The notes beneath the pieces are model-generated. The model ran no database searches. It was not told where the DNA came from and worked only from the letters and a program-made list of their open reading frames with translations. The translations under genes were made by a program, and so were the position numbers. Below, one piece after another: positions 33,406 to 40,203 of a stretch of 64,000 nucleotides of DNA. The DNA is taken from contig NZ_LIPD01000015.1 in the NCBI RefSeq assembly GCF_001905545.1, forward strand, positions 62,001 through 126,000, read 5' to 3'. The stretch is from Streptomyces sp. CB02056. Its GTDB lineage: Bacteria > Actinomycetota > Actinomycetes > Streptomycetales > Streptomycetaceae. The stretch's first letter is position 1, and the number at the start of each line of letters is the position of its first letter.

Positions 33406-34455
33406 ATGATCGACAGGCGCACCTTCACCAGGGCCGTCGGACTCGGCGCGGGCACCACCGCGCTGTCCCTGGCCGCCCTGCCACCGGCCGCCGGGGTTGC
33501 CGGGGTTGCCGCCCCCGCTGGTCCGGCCGGGTCCCCCGTGCCCGGCCGGACCGGTTTCTCCCGCCTGGCCCGGGTCCGGGCAGGCGTGCTCGATGTCGGC
33601 TACGCCGAGGACGGGCCGGCCGACGGCCCCGCCGTGATCTGCCTGCACGGCTGGCCGTACGACATCCACAGCTACGTCGACGTCGCCCCGCTGCTCGCCG
33701 CCCGGGGCTACCGCGTGATCGTCCCCTACCTGCGCGGCCACGGCAGCACCCGCTTCCTGTCCGACCGCACGGTGCGCAACGCCCAGCAGTCCGCCGTCGC
33801 CCTCGACGTGCTCGCCCTGATGGACGCGCTGGGCGTCCGGCGGGCCGTGCTGGCCGGCTTCGACTGGGGCTCGCGCACCGCCGACATCATCGCCGCGCTG
33901 TGGCCCGAGCGGGTCAGGGCCCTGGTCTCGGTCGGCGGCTACCTGATCACCGACGTCGAGGCGCAGAAGGAGCCGCTGGCACCCGCCGCCGAGCACACCT
34001 GGTGGTACCAGTTCTACTTCGCCACCGAACGCGGGCGCCTCGCCATGGAGGACCGGGACAGGCGCCGCGAGCTGTGCCGCCTGGTGTGGCGGCAGGTCTC
34101 GCCGACCTGGGCCTTCGACGACGCCGTCTTCGAGCGCACCGCCGCCGCCTTCGACAACCCCGACTACGCGGCGATCGTCATCCACAACTACCGCTGGCGC
34201 CTGGGCCTGGCCGACGGCGAGCGCCGCTACGACCAGCTGGAGCACCGGCTCGCCGCCCGCCCCCGGATCGCCGTGCCCACCGTCACCCTCGACCCCGGCC
34301 GCGACCCCTTCACCGCCCCCGGCGACGGCGCCTCCTACCGCGACCTCTTCACCGGGCCGTACCTCCACCGCACCCTGCCCGAGGTCGGCCACAACGTCCC
34401 CCAGGAGGCACCCGAGGCCTTCGCCCGGGCCGTCCTGGACGCCGACCACCTCTGA
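33406..34455 (+). CDS. Tat-exported alpha/beta hydrolase, epoxide-hydrolase-like
   Basis: A 349-aa protein with a twin-arginine leader (IDRRTFTRAVGLGAGTTALS). The alpha/beta hydrolase fold has the oxyanion motif CLHGWPYDIHSY, the nucleophile elbow GFDWGSR, with Asp rather than Ser as in epoxide hydrolases and haloalkane dehalogenases, and the catalytic His in LPEVGHNVPQEAPE. It probably opens an epoxide or similar electrophile outside the membrane; the substrate is unknown. ATG 33406 follows GGAGGAACCGGA. It ends before a perfect 15-bp hairpin. Confidence 0.85.
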   Translation: MIDRRTFTRAVGLGAGTTALSLAALPPAAGVAGVAAPAGPAGSPVPGRTGFSRLARVRAGVLDVGYAEDGPADGPAVICLHGWPYDIHSYVDVAPLLAARGYRVIVPYLRGHGSTRFLSDRTVRNAQQSAVALDVLALMDALGVRRAVLAGFDWGSRTADIIAALWPERVRALVSVGGYLITDVEAQKEPLAPAAEHTWWYQFYFATERGRLAMEDRDRRRELCRLVWRQVSPTWAFDDAVFERTAAAFDNPDYAAIVIHNYRWRLGLADGERRYDQLEHRLAARPRIAVPTVTLDPGRDPFTAPGDGASYRDLFTGPYLHRTLPEVGHNVPQEAPEAFARAVLDADHL

Positions 34456-34506
34456 CGGACGGGCAGCCGCCCGCCGGGGCTGTGTCGGGCCGGGCCGCGT
34501 CGGGCA

Positions 34507-34544
34507 GGGTCTCGCGGCTTCGTGGGGGAGAAGCCGCGAGACCC
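34507..34544. terminator. Bidirectional hairpin between convergent genes
   Basis: GGGTCTCGCGGCTTC (34507-34521) pairs perfectly with GAAGCCGCGAGACCC (34530-34544), between the hydrolase (plus) and the first ricin-type gene (minus). Confidence 0.75.
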
Positions 34545-34575
34545 GGTCACCGGCGGCCGTCCGGTCGTCCGGCCG

Positions 34576-35175
34576 TCAACCGGACGTCGTCCACCGCTGC
34601 TCGGAGCCGCCGGTGCAGGGCCACTGGACGACCGGGGCGCCCGGCGTCGTGCTCGAACCGCCGACCGCGGCGCACAGGCCGCTCGCCCGGTTGCTGATCT
34701 GCGCGAAGCCCGTGTCCGGGTTCGAGCCGAAGTACCAGGTCTGCTCCGGCCCCTTGTCGCAGCCGTACTGGATCAGCTGGACGCCGGCGTTCGGCGAACT
34801 CGCCGGATCGGCCAGGCACTTGCCGCTGTTCCTGTTCACGATCTCGTAGCCGCCACCGGAGTTCGGCATCGGGTAGAGGCCCCAGTACTGCTCGGCGCCG
34901 CCGTAGCAGGACCACTGGATGATCCCGGCCCCGCCCGCCGTGCTCCCGGCCCCGACCGACAGGCAGTGCTGGCTGTTGTAGTTCCAGAGCTCCACGATCT
35001 CCCCGTCCCTGACCGAGGGGGACGAGGCTGCGCCGCCCTGCCCCGTCGCGGTCGGCGCCGACGCCGAGGCCGGCGTCGCCCCGACGGCGAACGCGAGCGC
35101 GGCGAGGAGCCCGAGGGCCCCCGTGCCGAGCCTCGTCCGGGGCCAGGCCGCTGTGCTGTGGCCACTGGTTGCCAT
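34576..35175 (-). CDS. Secreted ricin-type beta-trefoil lectin (1)
   Basis: A 199-aa exported protein. A signal peptide (about 1-39, LGTGALGLLAALAFAVGATPA) is followed by one RICIN domain with three subdomains ending in QxW-type motifs (AEQYWGLYP, PEQTWYFGS, SEQRWTTSG) and paired cysteines (HCLSVGAGS, KCLADPASS, LCAAVGGSS). Such stand-alone lectins bind galactose- or xylan-type sugars. ATG 35175 follows GGAGGAG. It is 23 bp downstream of a second ricin-type gene, so the two form an operon. Confidence 0.85.
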   Translation of the reverse strand: MATSGHSTAAWPRTRLGTGALGLLAALAFAVGATPASASAPTATGQGGAASSPSVRDGEIVELWNYNSQHCLSVGAGSTAGGAGIIQWSCYGGAEQYWGLYPMPNSGGGYEIVNRNSGKCLADPASSPNAGVQLIQYGCDKGPEQTWYFGSNPDTGFAQISNRASGLCAAVGGSSTTPGAPVVQWPCTGGSEQRWTTSG

Positions 35176-35198
35176 GGGTGGTCTCCTCCGGGTCGGCG

Positions 35199-35816
35199 TC
35201 ACGCGGTGCGGATGTCCCACCACTGCTGGGACTGGAAGTTCTTGACCCACAGCTGGGTCTGGGCGCCGTCGCCGGCGACGTTGATGTCGCGGTCCAGCAC
35301 GGTGTTGTTGCCGTTGTTGTAGCGGACGTTGTAGATGGCCAGGTCCCCGGAGGGGTGGTACCACTTCTGCTGGGTGGTGCCGTTGCACTGCCACAGCTGC
35401 ACCCGGGTGCCGTTGCCGCCGCCGCCGTTGGTGTCGGCGTCCAGGCACATGCCCGGGAACCGCACGTTCTCCAGGCTGCCGTCGGTGGACAGGAACCACT
35501 CCTGCTGGGCGGTGCCGTTACACCCCCACACCTGCACCCGGGTGCCGTTGCCGCCGTTGGTGGCGTCGGCGTCCAGGCACTGGCCGGTGGTCCCCCGGTA
35601 CAGGCTGTAGATCCGGACGTAGAGGCCGGCGGTGAGCGCGCCGGCCTGGGTGCCGGACTGGGTGCCGGGCGCCTGGCCCTGGCTCCAGGCCACGTGACCG
35701 GCACCACCGGCGGACTCGGCCGACCCGGCGCCCTGGGCGGACGCCGCGCCCGTGGCGCCGACGACGAGGGCTGCCGTGGCGACGGCGACGGCGGCCAGCT
35801 TCTTGTGAACGATCAC
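35199..35816 (-). CDS. Secreted ricin-type beta-trefoil lectin (2)
   Basis: A 205-aa exported protein. The signal peptide is MIVHKKLAAVAVATAALVVG; a short Gly/Gln-rich linker follows, and then a RICIN domain with QCLDADATNGGNGTRVQVWG, AQQEWFLS, MCLDADTNGGG, TQQKWYH and SQQWWDI, i.e. three QxW repeats. Unlike its partner the repeats are very regular. GTG 35816 follows AGGAACAGGA. It is the first gene of the lectin pair and is divergent from an ArsR-like regulator with an inverted repeat between them. Confidence 0.87.
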   Translation of the reverse strand: MIVHKKLAAVAVATAALVVGATGAASAQGAGSAESAGGAGHVAWSQGQAPGTQSGTQAGALTAGLYVRIYSLYRGTTGQCLDADATNGGNGTRVQVWGCNGTAQQEWFLSTDGSLENVRFPGMCLDADTNGGGGNGTRVQLWQCNGTTQQKWYHPSGDLAIYNVRYNNGNNTVLDRDINVAGDGAQTQLWVKNFQSQQWWDIRTA

Positions 35817-35881
35817 GGGTCCTGTTCCTCTCGGGGCTGGACTGTGCGGTGAATCCAGCAAACGCCAAGCCGATCGACCGA

Positions 35882-35894
35882 TCGAATGATTCGA
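35882..35894. promoter_or_regulatory. Inverted repeat in the lectin/ArsR divergent promoter
   Basis: TCGAATGATTCGA (35882-35894) is a perfect 5-bp inverted repeat, flanked by further CGATCG and TTTCGAA segments in a notably AT-rich 113-bp gap. It is a natural candidate operator for the ArsR-like regulator. Confidence 0.5.
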
Positions 35895-35929
35895 TTTCTT
35901 TCGAAGGGGCTGGCGAAGGGGGAGCACTC

Positions 35930-36910
35930 GTGATCCGGATCCGCCTGGGGGCCCGGGGGTTGGGGGGCGTCAGGTTCGCGGTCTCACCGGTGGGCGCGGC
36001 GAAGGACCTGCTGCGCCTCGTCGGCTTCAGCCCGGGCACGCTCACCCCGCAGTGGCGGGCCAGGGCGACGGAGGCGCTGTCCCGCAACCGGCTGGGGCTG
36101 CTGGCCGTGGTCGGCGGCGGCGGTCCGCTCGGGTACGCGCCGGACTTCATCCGGCCGGAGCCCCCGGCGTTCCTGACCGACATCGACACGGCGCTGCACC
36201 AGATCGCGACGACCCCGCGGGAACGGGTCCACTACGAACTGGCGGGGGCCGTCAACGGGCACGCGTGGGACCGGGGTTCCGGCCACCCGCCGCCGCGGCA
36301 GCTGCTGCGGGCCCTGGAGCGGGGGGAGGAGTACGTCGCGCGCCGCCTCGCCGACGAGATGGCGCGGTTCTGGCACGGGGCACTGGCGACGTCGTGGCCG
36401 GGGATCCGGGCCAGGCTGGAGGCCGACGTCACCGCGCGGGCGTCGGAGATCGCCCGGTGCGGGCTCGCCGAGGCGCTCAACCACCTGGCGCCGAACCTGG
36501 AGTGGCGCGAGGGCGAGCTGATCGTGCACCTGCGGACGGGCAGCATCCACCGGCTGACGGTGGACGCGGACGGGGTGATCCTGACGCCGAGCGTCTTCGT
36601 CGACTGGGCGCTGTTCTGCGCGGGCGAGCCGCCCGGCGTGCCGGCGCCGCGCACCCCGCTGATCGTCTACCCGGCGGGGCCGGTGGACTGCCTGGCGCCC
36701 GAGCGGGACCACCCGCTGATCGGCGCGATGCGGCGCAGGCTGCTGGCGGAGCTGAGCCAGCCGCGTTCCACGACGGAGCTCGCGCAGCGGCTGTACCTGA
36801 GCCCGGCCACGGCCTCGTACCACCTGCAGATCCTCCACCGGGCCGGCCTCGTGAGCCGCACCCGGCAGTCCCGGCACGTCCTCTACCAGCGGCTCGGCGG
36901 AGCCGTGTAG
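35930..36910 (+). CDS. ArsR-like winged-helix regulator (DUF5937-type)
   Basis: A 326-aa regulator. The first about 240 residues match the DUF5937-type sensor region seen in actinomycete ArsR-like proteins (VRFAVSPVGAAKDLLRLVGF, HQIATTPRERVHYELAG). The C-terminal 70 residues form a winged helix (LLAELSQPRSTTELAQRLYL; SPATASYHLQILHRAGLVSR). It lacks the CxC metal motif of arsenic sensors. GTG 35930 has GGGGGAG 6 nt upstream; the longer reading frame from 35849 covers the operator region. Divergent from the lectin operon and probably its repressor. Confidence 0.8.
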   Translation: MIRIRLGARGLGGVRFAVSPVGAAKDLLRLVGFSPGTLTPQWRARATEALSRNRLGLLAVVGGGGPLGYAPDFIRPEPPAFLTDIDTALHQIATTPRERVHYELAGAVNGHAWDRGSGHPPPRQLLRALERGEEYVARRLADEMARFWHGALATSWPGIRARLEADVTARASEIARCGLAEALNHLAPNLEWREGELIVHLRTGSIHRLTVDADGVILTPSVFVDWALFCAGEPPGVPAPRTPLIVYPAGPVDCLAPERDHPLIGAMRRRLLAELSQPRSTTELAQRLYLSPATASYHLQILHRAGLVSRTRQSRHVLYQRLGGAV

Positions 36911-36955
36911 ACGTACGCCCGGGCGCGCCCCCGCCCGGGGGAGGGCGAGGGGTGC

Positions 36956-36990
36956 GGAGTGGGAAGTCGGCCGGGCCGACTTCCCACTCC
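36956..36990. terminator. Family hairpin A between ArsR-like and methyltransferase genes
   Basis: GGAGTGGGAAGTCGG (36956-36970), loop CCGGG, CCGACTTCCCACTCC (36976-36990): a perfect 15-bp stem between convergent genes. Its core GGAAGTCGG-N5-CCGACTTCC recurs at 41160-41194 and 63068-63106 with different outer stems. Confidence 0.8.
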
Positions 36991-36992
36991 GG

Positions 36993-38165
36993 TCAGTGCG
37001 GCGCCGGTACGGGGTTGTCCGGACTGTCCAGCCACACCGTCTGCCCCTCGGGCGTGGCGGTGAGCCCGAACCGCTCGAAGCCGGGGTGCCCCCGGCGACG
37101 CCACCAGCGCCAGGCCGCCTCCACCTCGTCCCACAGGCCGCGGGGGCCGGACTGCACCACCTCGTAGGCGGTCCGGCCGGGCTCCCAGTCGGCGGTGGCC
37201 CAGGACGTGACGGCCGTGTCGTGGAGCCACAGCGTGTACGTGCCGTCGGCGTACCGCTCGGTCAGCGGGAACGCGCCGGGCACCTGCACGCCGATGGCGA
37301 ACATGGCCGGCCACCCGCCGACGGCGTCGGGGGAGAGGGCCGTCGACGAGACCGCCCCGTCGGCCGGCCACGGCCCGGACAGGTACTCCAGGCTGCCGGG
37401 CCGAACGGTCCGCTGCCGGCGCAGCCGCATGAAGGCGGACGACCTGACGAACCGGCCGCTCGCCGTGCCGTCGTCGCCGACCGTGAGCCGGACGACGGCC
37501 TCCCCGCCGTACTCGGGCGCCCACGGGGCGACGATCACAGCGCCGGGCCGGGACTGCTCGATCCAGGCGTACGGAATCCGGTGGACCGAGCAGGTGGCGA
37601 TCACCCGGTCGAACGGCGGGCCGTCGGCGAAGCCCTCCGAGCCGTCGCCCACCACGAGCCGGGGCCGGTACCCGGCGCGGGCGAGCCGGTGCCGTGCGGC
37701 GGCCGCGCTGTCCTCGTCCACCTCGACCGAGACGACGTTCCCGGCCCCCGCGCGGTGGGAGAGCAGAGCGGCGTTCCACCCGGTGCCGGTGCCGATCTCC
37801 AGCACCCGGTCGCCGTCCGCCATGCCCAGGGCGGCGAGCATGGAGAACACCATCGTCGGCATGGAGCTGGACGAGGTGGGCACGGTGCCGCGGTCGAACC
37901 CGCTGTGCTCGCCGTCGTCCCACTGCGTGGTGAGCGGCGCGTCGGAGTAGACGGCGCCCAACCACCCGTCCGGATCGGCGAAGCGGTGCACGGACTCGCC
38001 CTGGCGCACCCCGTCCGCCCGGCCCGGCCAGATCAGGTCAGGGACGAACCAGTGGCGCGGAACGGCGTGGTACGACGCCAGCCAGTCGGGGGCGAGGGAT
38101 CCGTTCGCGATGAGCGCGGAGGCCAGCCTGGCCCGGCCGGCCTCCGCTTCGTGCCGGTCGCTCAC
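36993..38165 (-). CDS. PIMT-like peptide methyltransferase (imiditide/RiPP type)
   Basis: A 390-aa homologue of protein-L-isoaspartate O-methyltransferase with the C-terminal extension typical of RiPP-associated members. The N-terminal part has the substrate-binding PIMT pattern (VPRHWFVPDLIWP, YSDAPLTTQWDDG, SSSSMPTMVFSMLAALGM). The SAM motif is VLEIGTGTGWNAALLS, followed by VVSVEVDEDSAAAARHRL and CSVHRIPYAWIEQSRPG. The extension ends RFGLTATPEGQTVWLDSPDN. In imiditides and graspetide systems such enzymes methylate an Asp side chain that then cyclises to aspartimide. The GTG start (38165) lies 3 nt after the stop of a 52-aa peptide gene, so the peptide is the likely substrate. No ATP-grasp or lanthionine enzyme is adjacent, which favours a stand-alone imiditide arrangement. 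Confidence 0.85.
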   Translation of the reverse strand: MSDRHEAEAGRARLASALIANGSLAPDWLASYHAVPRHWFVPDLIWPGRADGVRQGESVHRFADPDGWLGAVYSDAPLTTQWDDGEHSGFDRGTVPTSSSSMPTMVFSMLAALGMADGDRVLEIGTGTGWNAALLSHRAGAGNVVSVEVDEDSAAAARHRLARAGYRPRLVVGDGSEGFADGPPFDRVIATCSVHRIPYAWIEQSRPGAVIVAPWAPEYGGEAVVRLTVGDDGTASGRFVRSSAFMRLRRQRTVRPGSLEYLSGPWPADGAVSSTALSPDAVGGWPAMFAIGVQVPGAFPLTERYADGTYTLWLHDTAVTSWATADWEPGRTAYEVVQSGPRGLWDEVEAAWRWWRRRGHPGFERFGLTATPEGQTVWLDSPDNPVPAPH

Positions 38166-38168
38166 GCG

Positions 38169-38327
38169 TCAGTGCCCGGACGCCGGGCCGCTGCCGTCCG
38201 AGGTGTTCCCGCCCTCGTCGCTGCCGCCGCCACCGTGCTTGTTGCCGCTGCTGGAGTCGTCCTGCTGACCGCCGCCCTGGCCGTTGCCCTGGCCGCCACC
38301 GTGCTTGCCACCGTCGAACTCGGGCAT
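38169..38327 (-). CDS. Candidate RiPP precursor peptide (52 aa, Gly/Asp-rich)
   Basis: A 52-residue peptide missed by length-filtered gene calls. It starts MPEFDGGKHGGGQGNGQGGG, is almost devoid of hydrophobic residues and contains no Cys. Two KHGGG blocks occur (residues 8-12 and 30-34). Asp residues are at 5, 23, 24, 37 and 44; D5-G6 and D44-G45 are Asp-Gly dipeptides, the classic context for aspartimide formation. ATG (38325-38327) follows GGGGAAG. Its TGA is 3 nt before the PIMT-like methyltransferase start. Which residue is modified, and whether a leader is removed, cannot be told. Confidence 0.7.
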   Translation of the reverse strand: MPEFDGGKHGGGQGNGQGGGQQDDSSSGNKHGGGGSDEGGNTSDGSGPASGH

Positions 38328-38416
38328 GCGCTTCCCCTTTTTGCTTTCGGTCGACTCCCGTGCTGCTCACGGGTGTCAGTGAGCACGTTAGGCGTGTCCG
38401 ATTCGAGGGCGGGCGC

Positions 38417-38431
38417 GTGATTCTCGGGTAT
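38417..38431 (-). promoter_or_regulatory. Shared operator motif, copy 1 (peptide operon)
   Basis: Reading towards the gene (minus strand): ATACCCGAGAATCAC, 89 bp before the precursor peptide start. It agrees with ATARYCGAGAATCAY found twice in the 39.2-39.4 kb divergent promoter region, in the same orientation relative to the downstream gene. Confidence 0.6.
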
Positions 38432-38465
38432 TCGAGCCGCTGGGAGCGGAGTTCGCGGGGATTCC

Positions 38466-39185
38466 TCACACGTCCCCGAGAGCCCGGCGGCACCGCGCGA
38501 TGACCCGGTGGGCGTCGGCGCCGTAGACGGCGGAGCCGGCCAGCGTGTCCCAGACGCGCCGGTACAGCGCCACGTTGTCCGGCTGGTCGAGCCAGAGTTC
38601 GGCGTGCCAGTCCTCGACGATGACGAGCCGGTCGTCGTGGATCCAGAAGCCGTTGGCCGGCGGCAAGGTGAGCGAGGCCTCGAACGGGACGATGCCCAGG
38701 GAGACGGTGTCCAGCCCGATCACGCCGCTGAGCCGGTCGAGTTGGGCGGCCATCACGGCCGGGGGGCAGATCAGACCGCGCAGCGCGGATTCCCACATGA
38801 CGATGTGGTACTTCCGGCCCGGCCGGTACAGGCTCTCCTGCCTCTGGACGCGGGCGCGTACGGCTTCCTCGACGTCGCGCGGTGACCGGTGGAGGTCGAC
38901 GAAGGCGCTGAAGACGTGCCGGGCGTAGTCGGGCGTCTGGAGCATGCCGGCGACCATGGCGCCCTCCCACGCGCGCATGACCGTCGAGCGGTCGTGCTCG
39001 GCGGTCAGCGTGTCCTGCACCGGCTTGTGCCCGGCGGCCAACTGCCGCCGCCAGGAACGGGTCCCTGACTCGAAGGCGCGCAGCCTCGCCGACAGCTCGG
39101 CCGCCGCTCCGGGTTGCCCGACGCCTTCGGCCCCGGCTTCGATCTCGTCGTAGCCGACCAGCGCACGCTCCTGGTTCAGGCTCAC
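38466..39185 (-). CDS. DUF5753 protein lacking the usual N-terminal HTH
   Basis: A 239-aa protein that is essentially a complete DUF5753 domain (RSWRRQLAAGHKPVQ, WEGAMVAGMLQTPDYARHVF, VRARVQRQESLYRPGRKYH, WESALRGLICPPAVMAAQLD, SLGIVPFEASLTLPPANGFW). Aligned with the full-length paralogue at 40200-41045, homology begins only at GQPGAAAELSARLRAFES; the roughly 60-residue XRE helix-turn-helix is absent and I find no HTH in other frames upstream. It may modulate XRE-DUF5753 regulators without binding DNA. GTG 39185 follows CAGGGGG. Its promoter carries the shared motif and an inverted repeat. Confidence 0.8.
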   Translation of the reverse strand: MSLNQERALVGYDEIEAGAEGVGQPGAAAELSARLRAFESGTRSWRRQLAAGHKPVQDTLTAEHDRSTVMRAWEGAMVAGMLQTPDYARHVFSAFVDLHRSPRDVEEAVRARVQRQESLYRPGRKYHIVMWESALRGLICPPAVMAAQLDRLSGVIGLDTVSLGIVPFEASLTLPPANGFWIHDDRLVIVEDWHAELWLDQPDNVALYRRVWDTLAGSAVYGADAHRVIARCRRALGDV

Positions 39186-39212
39186 AGTCGTCCCCCTGAT
39201 GGTCGGTCGGTC

Positions 39213-39233
39213 TTACCCGGAACGCCCGGGTAA
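39213..39233 (-). promoter_or_regulatory. Inverted repeat upstream of DUF5753 gene
   Basis: TTACCCGG (39213-39220) and CCGGGTAA (39226-39233) form a perfect 8-bp inverted repeat with a 5-nt spacer, 28 bp before the start codon. It may be an operator or a small 5' UTR hairpin. Confidence 0.5.
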
Positions 39234-39257
39234 CCATGTTGAGCGAGTATCGGATTC

Positions 39258-39272
39258 GTGATTCTCGACTAT
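39258..39272 (-). promoter_or_regulatory. Shared operator motif, copy 2 (DUF5753 gene)
   Basis: On the minus strand ATAGTCGAGAATCAC, 72 bp before the DUF5753 start. Fits the consensus ATARYCGAGAATCAY. Confidence 0.6.
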
Positions 39273-39367
39273 GTGGACCACGAGAGTGAGGCACTGTCAG
39301 AAGAATCGGCGAGTCTCGCGAGGGTGCCGCGATGCGAGGAGCCATGGCGGTTCGGAGACGTCTGAGA

Positions 39368-39382
39368 ATAATCGAGAATCAT
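39368..39382 (+). promoter_or_regulatory. Shared operator motif, copy 3 (DUF6879-XRE operon)
   Basis: On the plus strand ATAATCGAGAATCAT, 65 bp before the DUF6879 start. With copy 2 it forms an inverted pair separated by 95 bp in the divergent region. Confidence 0.6.
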
Positions 39383-39447
39383 CCATGATGCAGAGCAAGT
39401 TGGCGTAGATCATGAGGTCTTCCGAGCTCTCGGACAGGAGAAGGACC

Positions 39448-40203
39448 ATGGCAAGGCGGCTGCAAGTAGTGGGTAGCACCTCTGGTGTCGGGGACTGTCC
39501 GACGCTGTACGAGGACATGGACACCGGCGAGGTGCTGGTGCAGGGATACGCGGTGACGGACCCGGAGGATGTGGCGCAACTCAAGTACGTGAAGGAGGAT
39601 GAAGGCTTCGTAGTCGTGCCTCGCGAACTGCTCGTGAGGTTCGCGCCGAGGGAGTCGACGACCGTGCCGGAGTTCGTGCCGCAGCAGAGGATCACCGAGT
39701 TCATCAACGATGGCTTCGAGCACACCGCGTGGCGGCTGGAGACGAGGACCGGCTATCTGTCCGACAAGCAGATGCCCTCCTACTCCGAGTTCCTCCGCAG
39801 CGGAGACACCGCCGGCGAGGTCGGGCACCCCTGGTTCGAGAACGTGCGCCGCATGGTCGACAAGGGCAAGCGGTTCGAGCGGGTCCGGCTGGTGGACAAC
39901 CCGCCGACCGAAGGGCAGCGGTACCTGCTGGCGTGCGCCCGAACCAACGTGGCGGCCGGTGAGGACATCCGGTACATGTGGCGCTCGGACGCCGACGCCG
40001 CCGGGCTGGCCGGGCTATCGGACTTCTGGCTCTTCGACTCCCGCACGGTCGCGCGCTTTCACTTCGAAGGGGAGCGCACCGTCGGCATGGAACTGGTCAC
40101 CGACCCGTTGGAGGTCCTTCGCGCCTGCCAGGCCCGTGACGCCGCCTGGCACCACGCGGTGCGCTACGCGGAGTTCCGGGCTCAGGTAGTTTCCGCTATG
40201 TGA
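39448..40203 (+). CDS. DUF6879 protein with an N-terminal extra domain
   Basis: A 251-aa protein of the DUF6879 family. Residues 1-70 (MARRLQVVGSTSGVGDCPTL, VLVQGYAVTDPEDVAQ) form an additional small domain. Residues 85-250 are DUF6879: FEHTAWRLETRTGYLSDK, ERVRLVDNPPTEGQRYLL, NVAAGEDIRYMWRSDAD, LSDFWLFDSRTVARFHFEG and AAWHHAVRYAEFRAQ. These proteins commonly accompany XRE-DUF5753 regulators; function is unknown. ATG 39448 follows GAGAAGGA. Its stop overlaps the GTG start of the XRE gene, so the two are co-translated. A shorter DUF6879 paralogue without the extra domain lies at 43353-43886. Confidence 0.8.
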   Translation: MARRLQVVGSTSGVGDCPTLYEDMDTGEVLVQGYAVTDPEDVAQLKYVKEDEGFVVVPRELLVRFAPRESTTVPEFVPQQRITEFINDGFEHTAWRLETRTGYLSDKQMPSYSEFLRSGDTAGEVGHPWFENVRRMVDKGKRFERVRLVDNPPTEGQRYLLACARTNVAAGEDIRYMWRSDADAAGLAGLSDFWLFDSRTVARFHFEGERTVGMELVTDPLEVLRACQARDAAWHHAVRYAEFRAQVVSAM

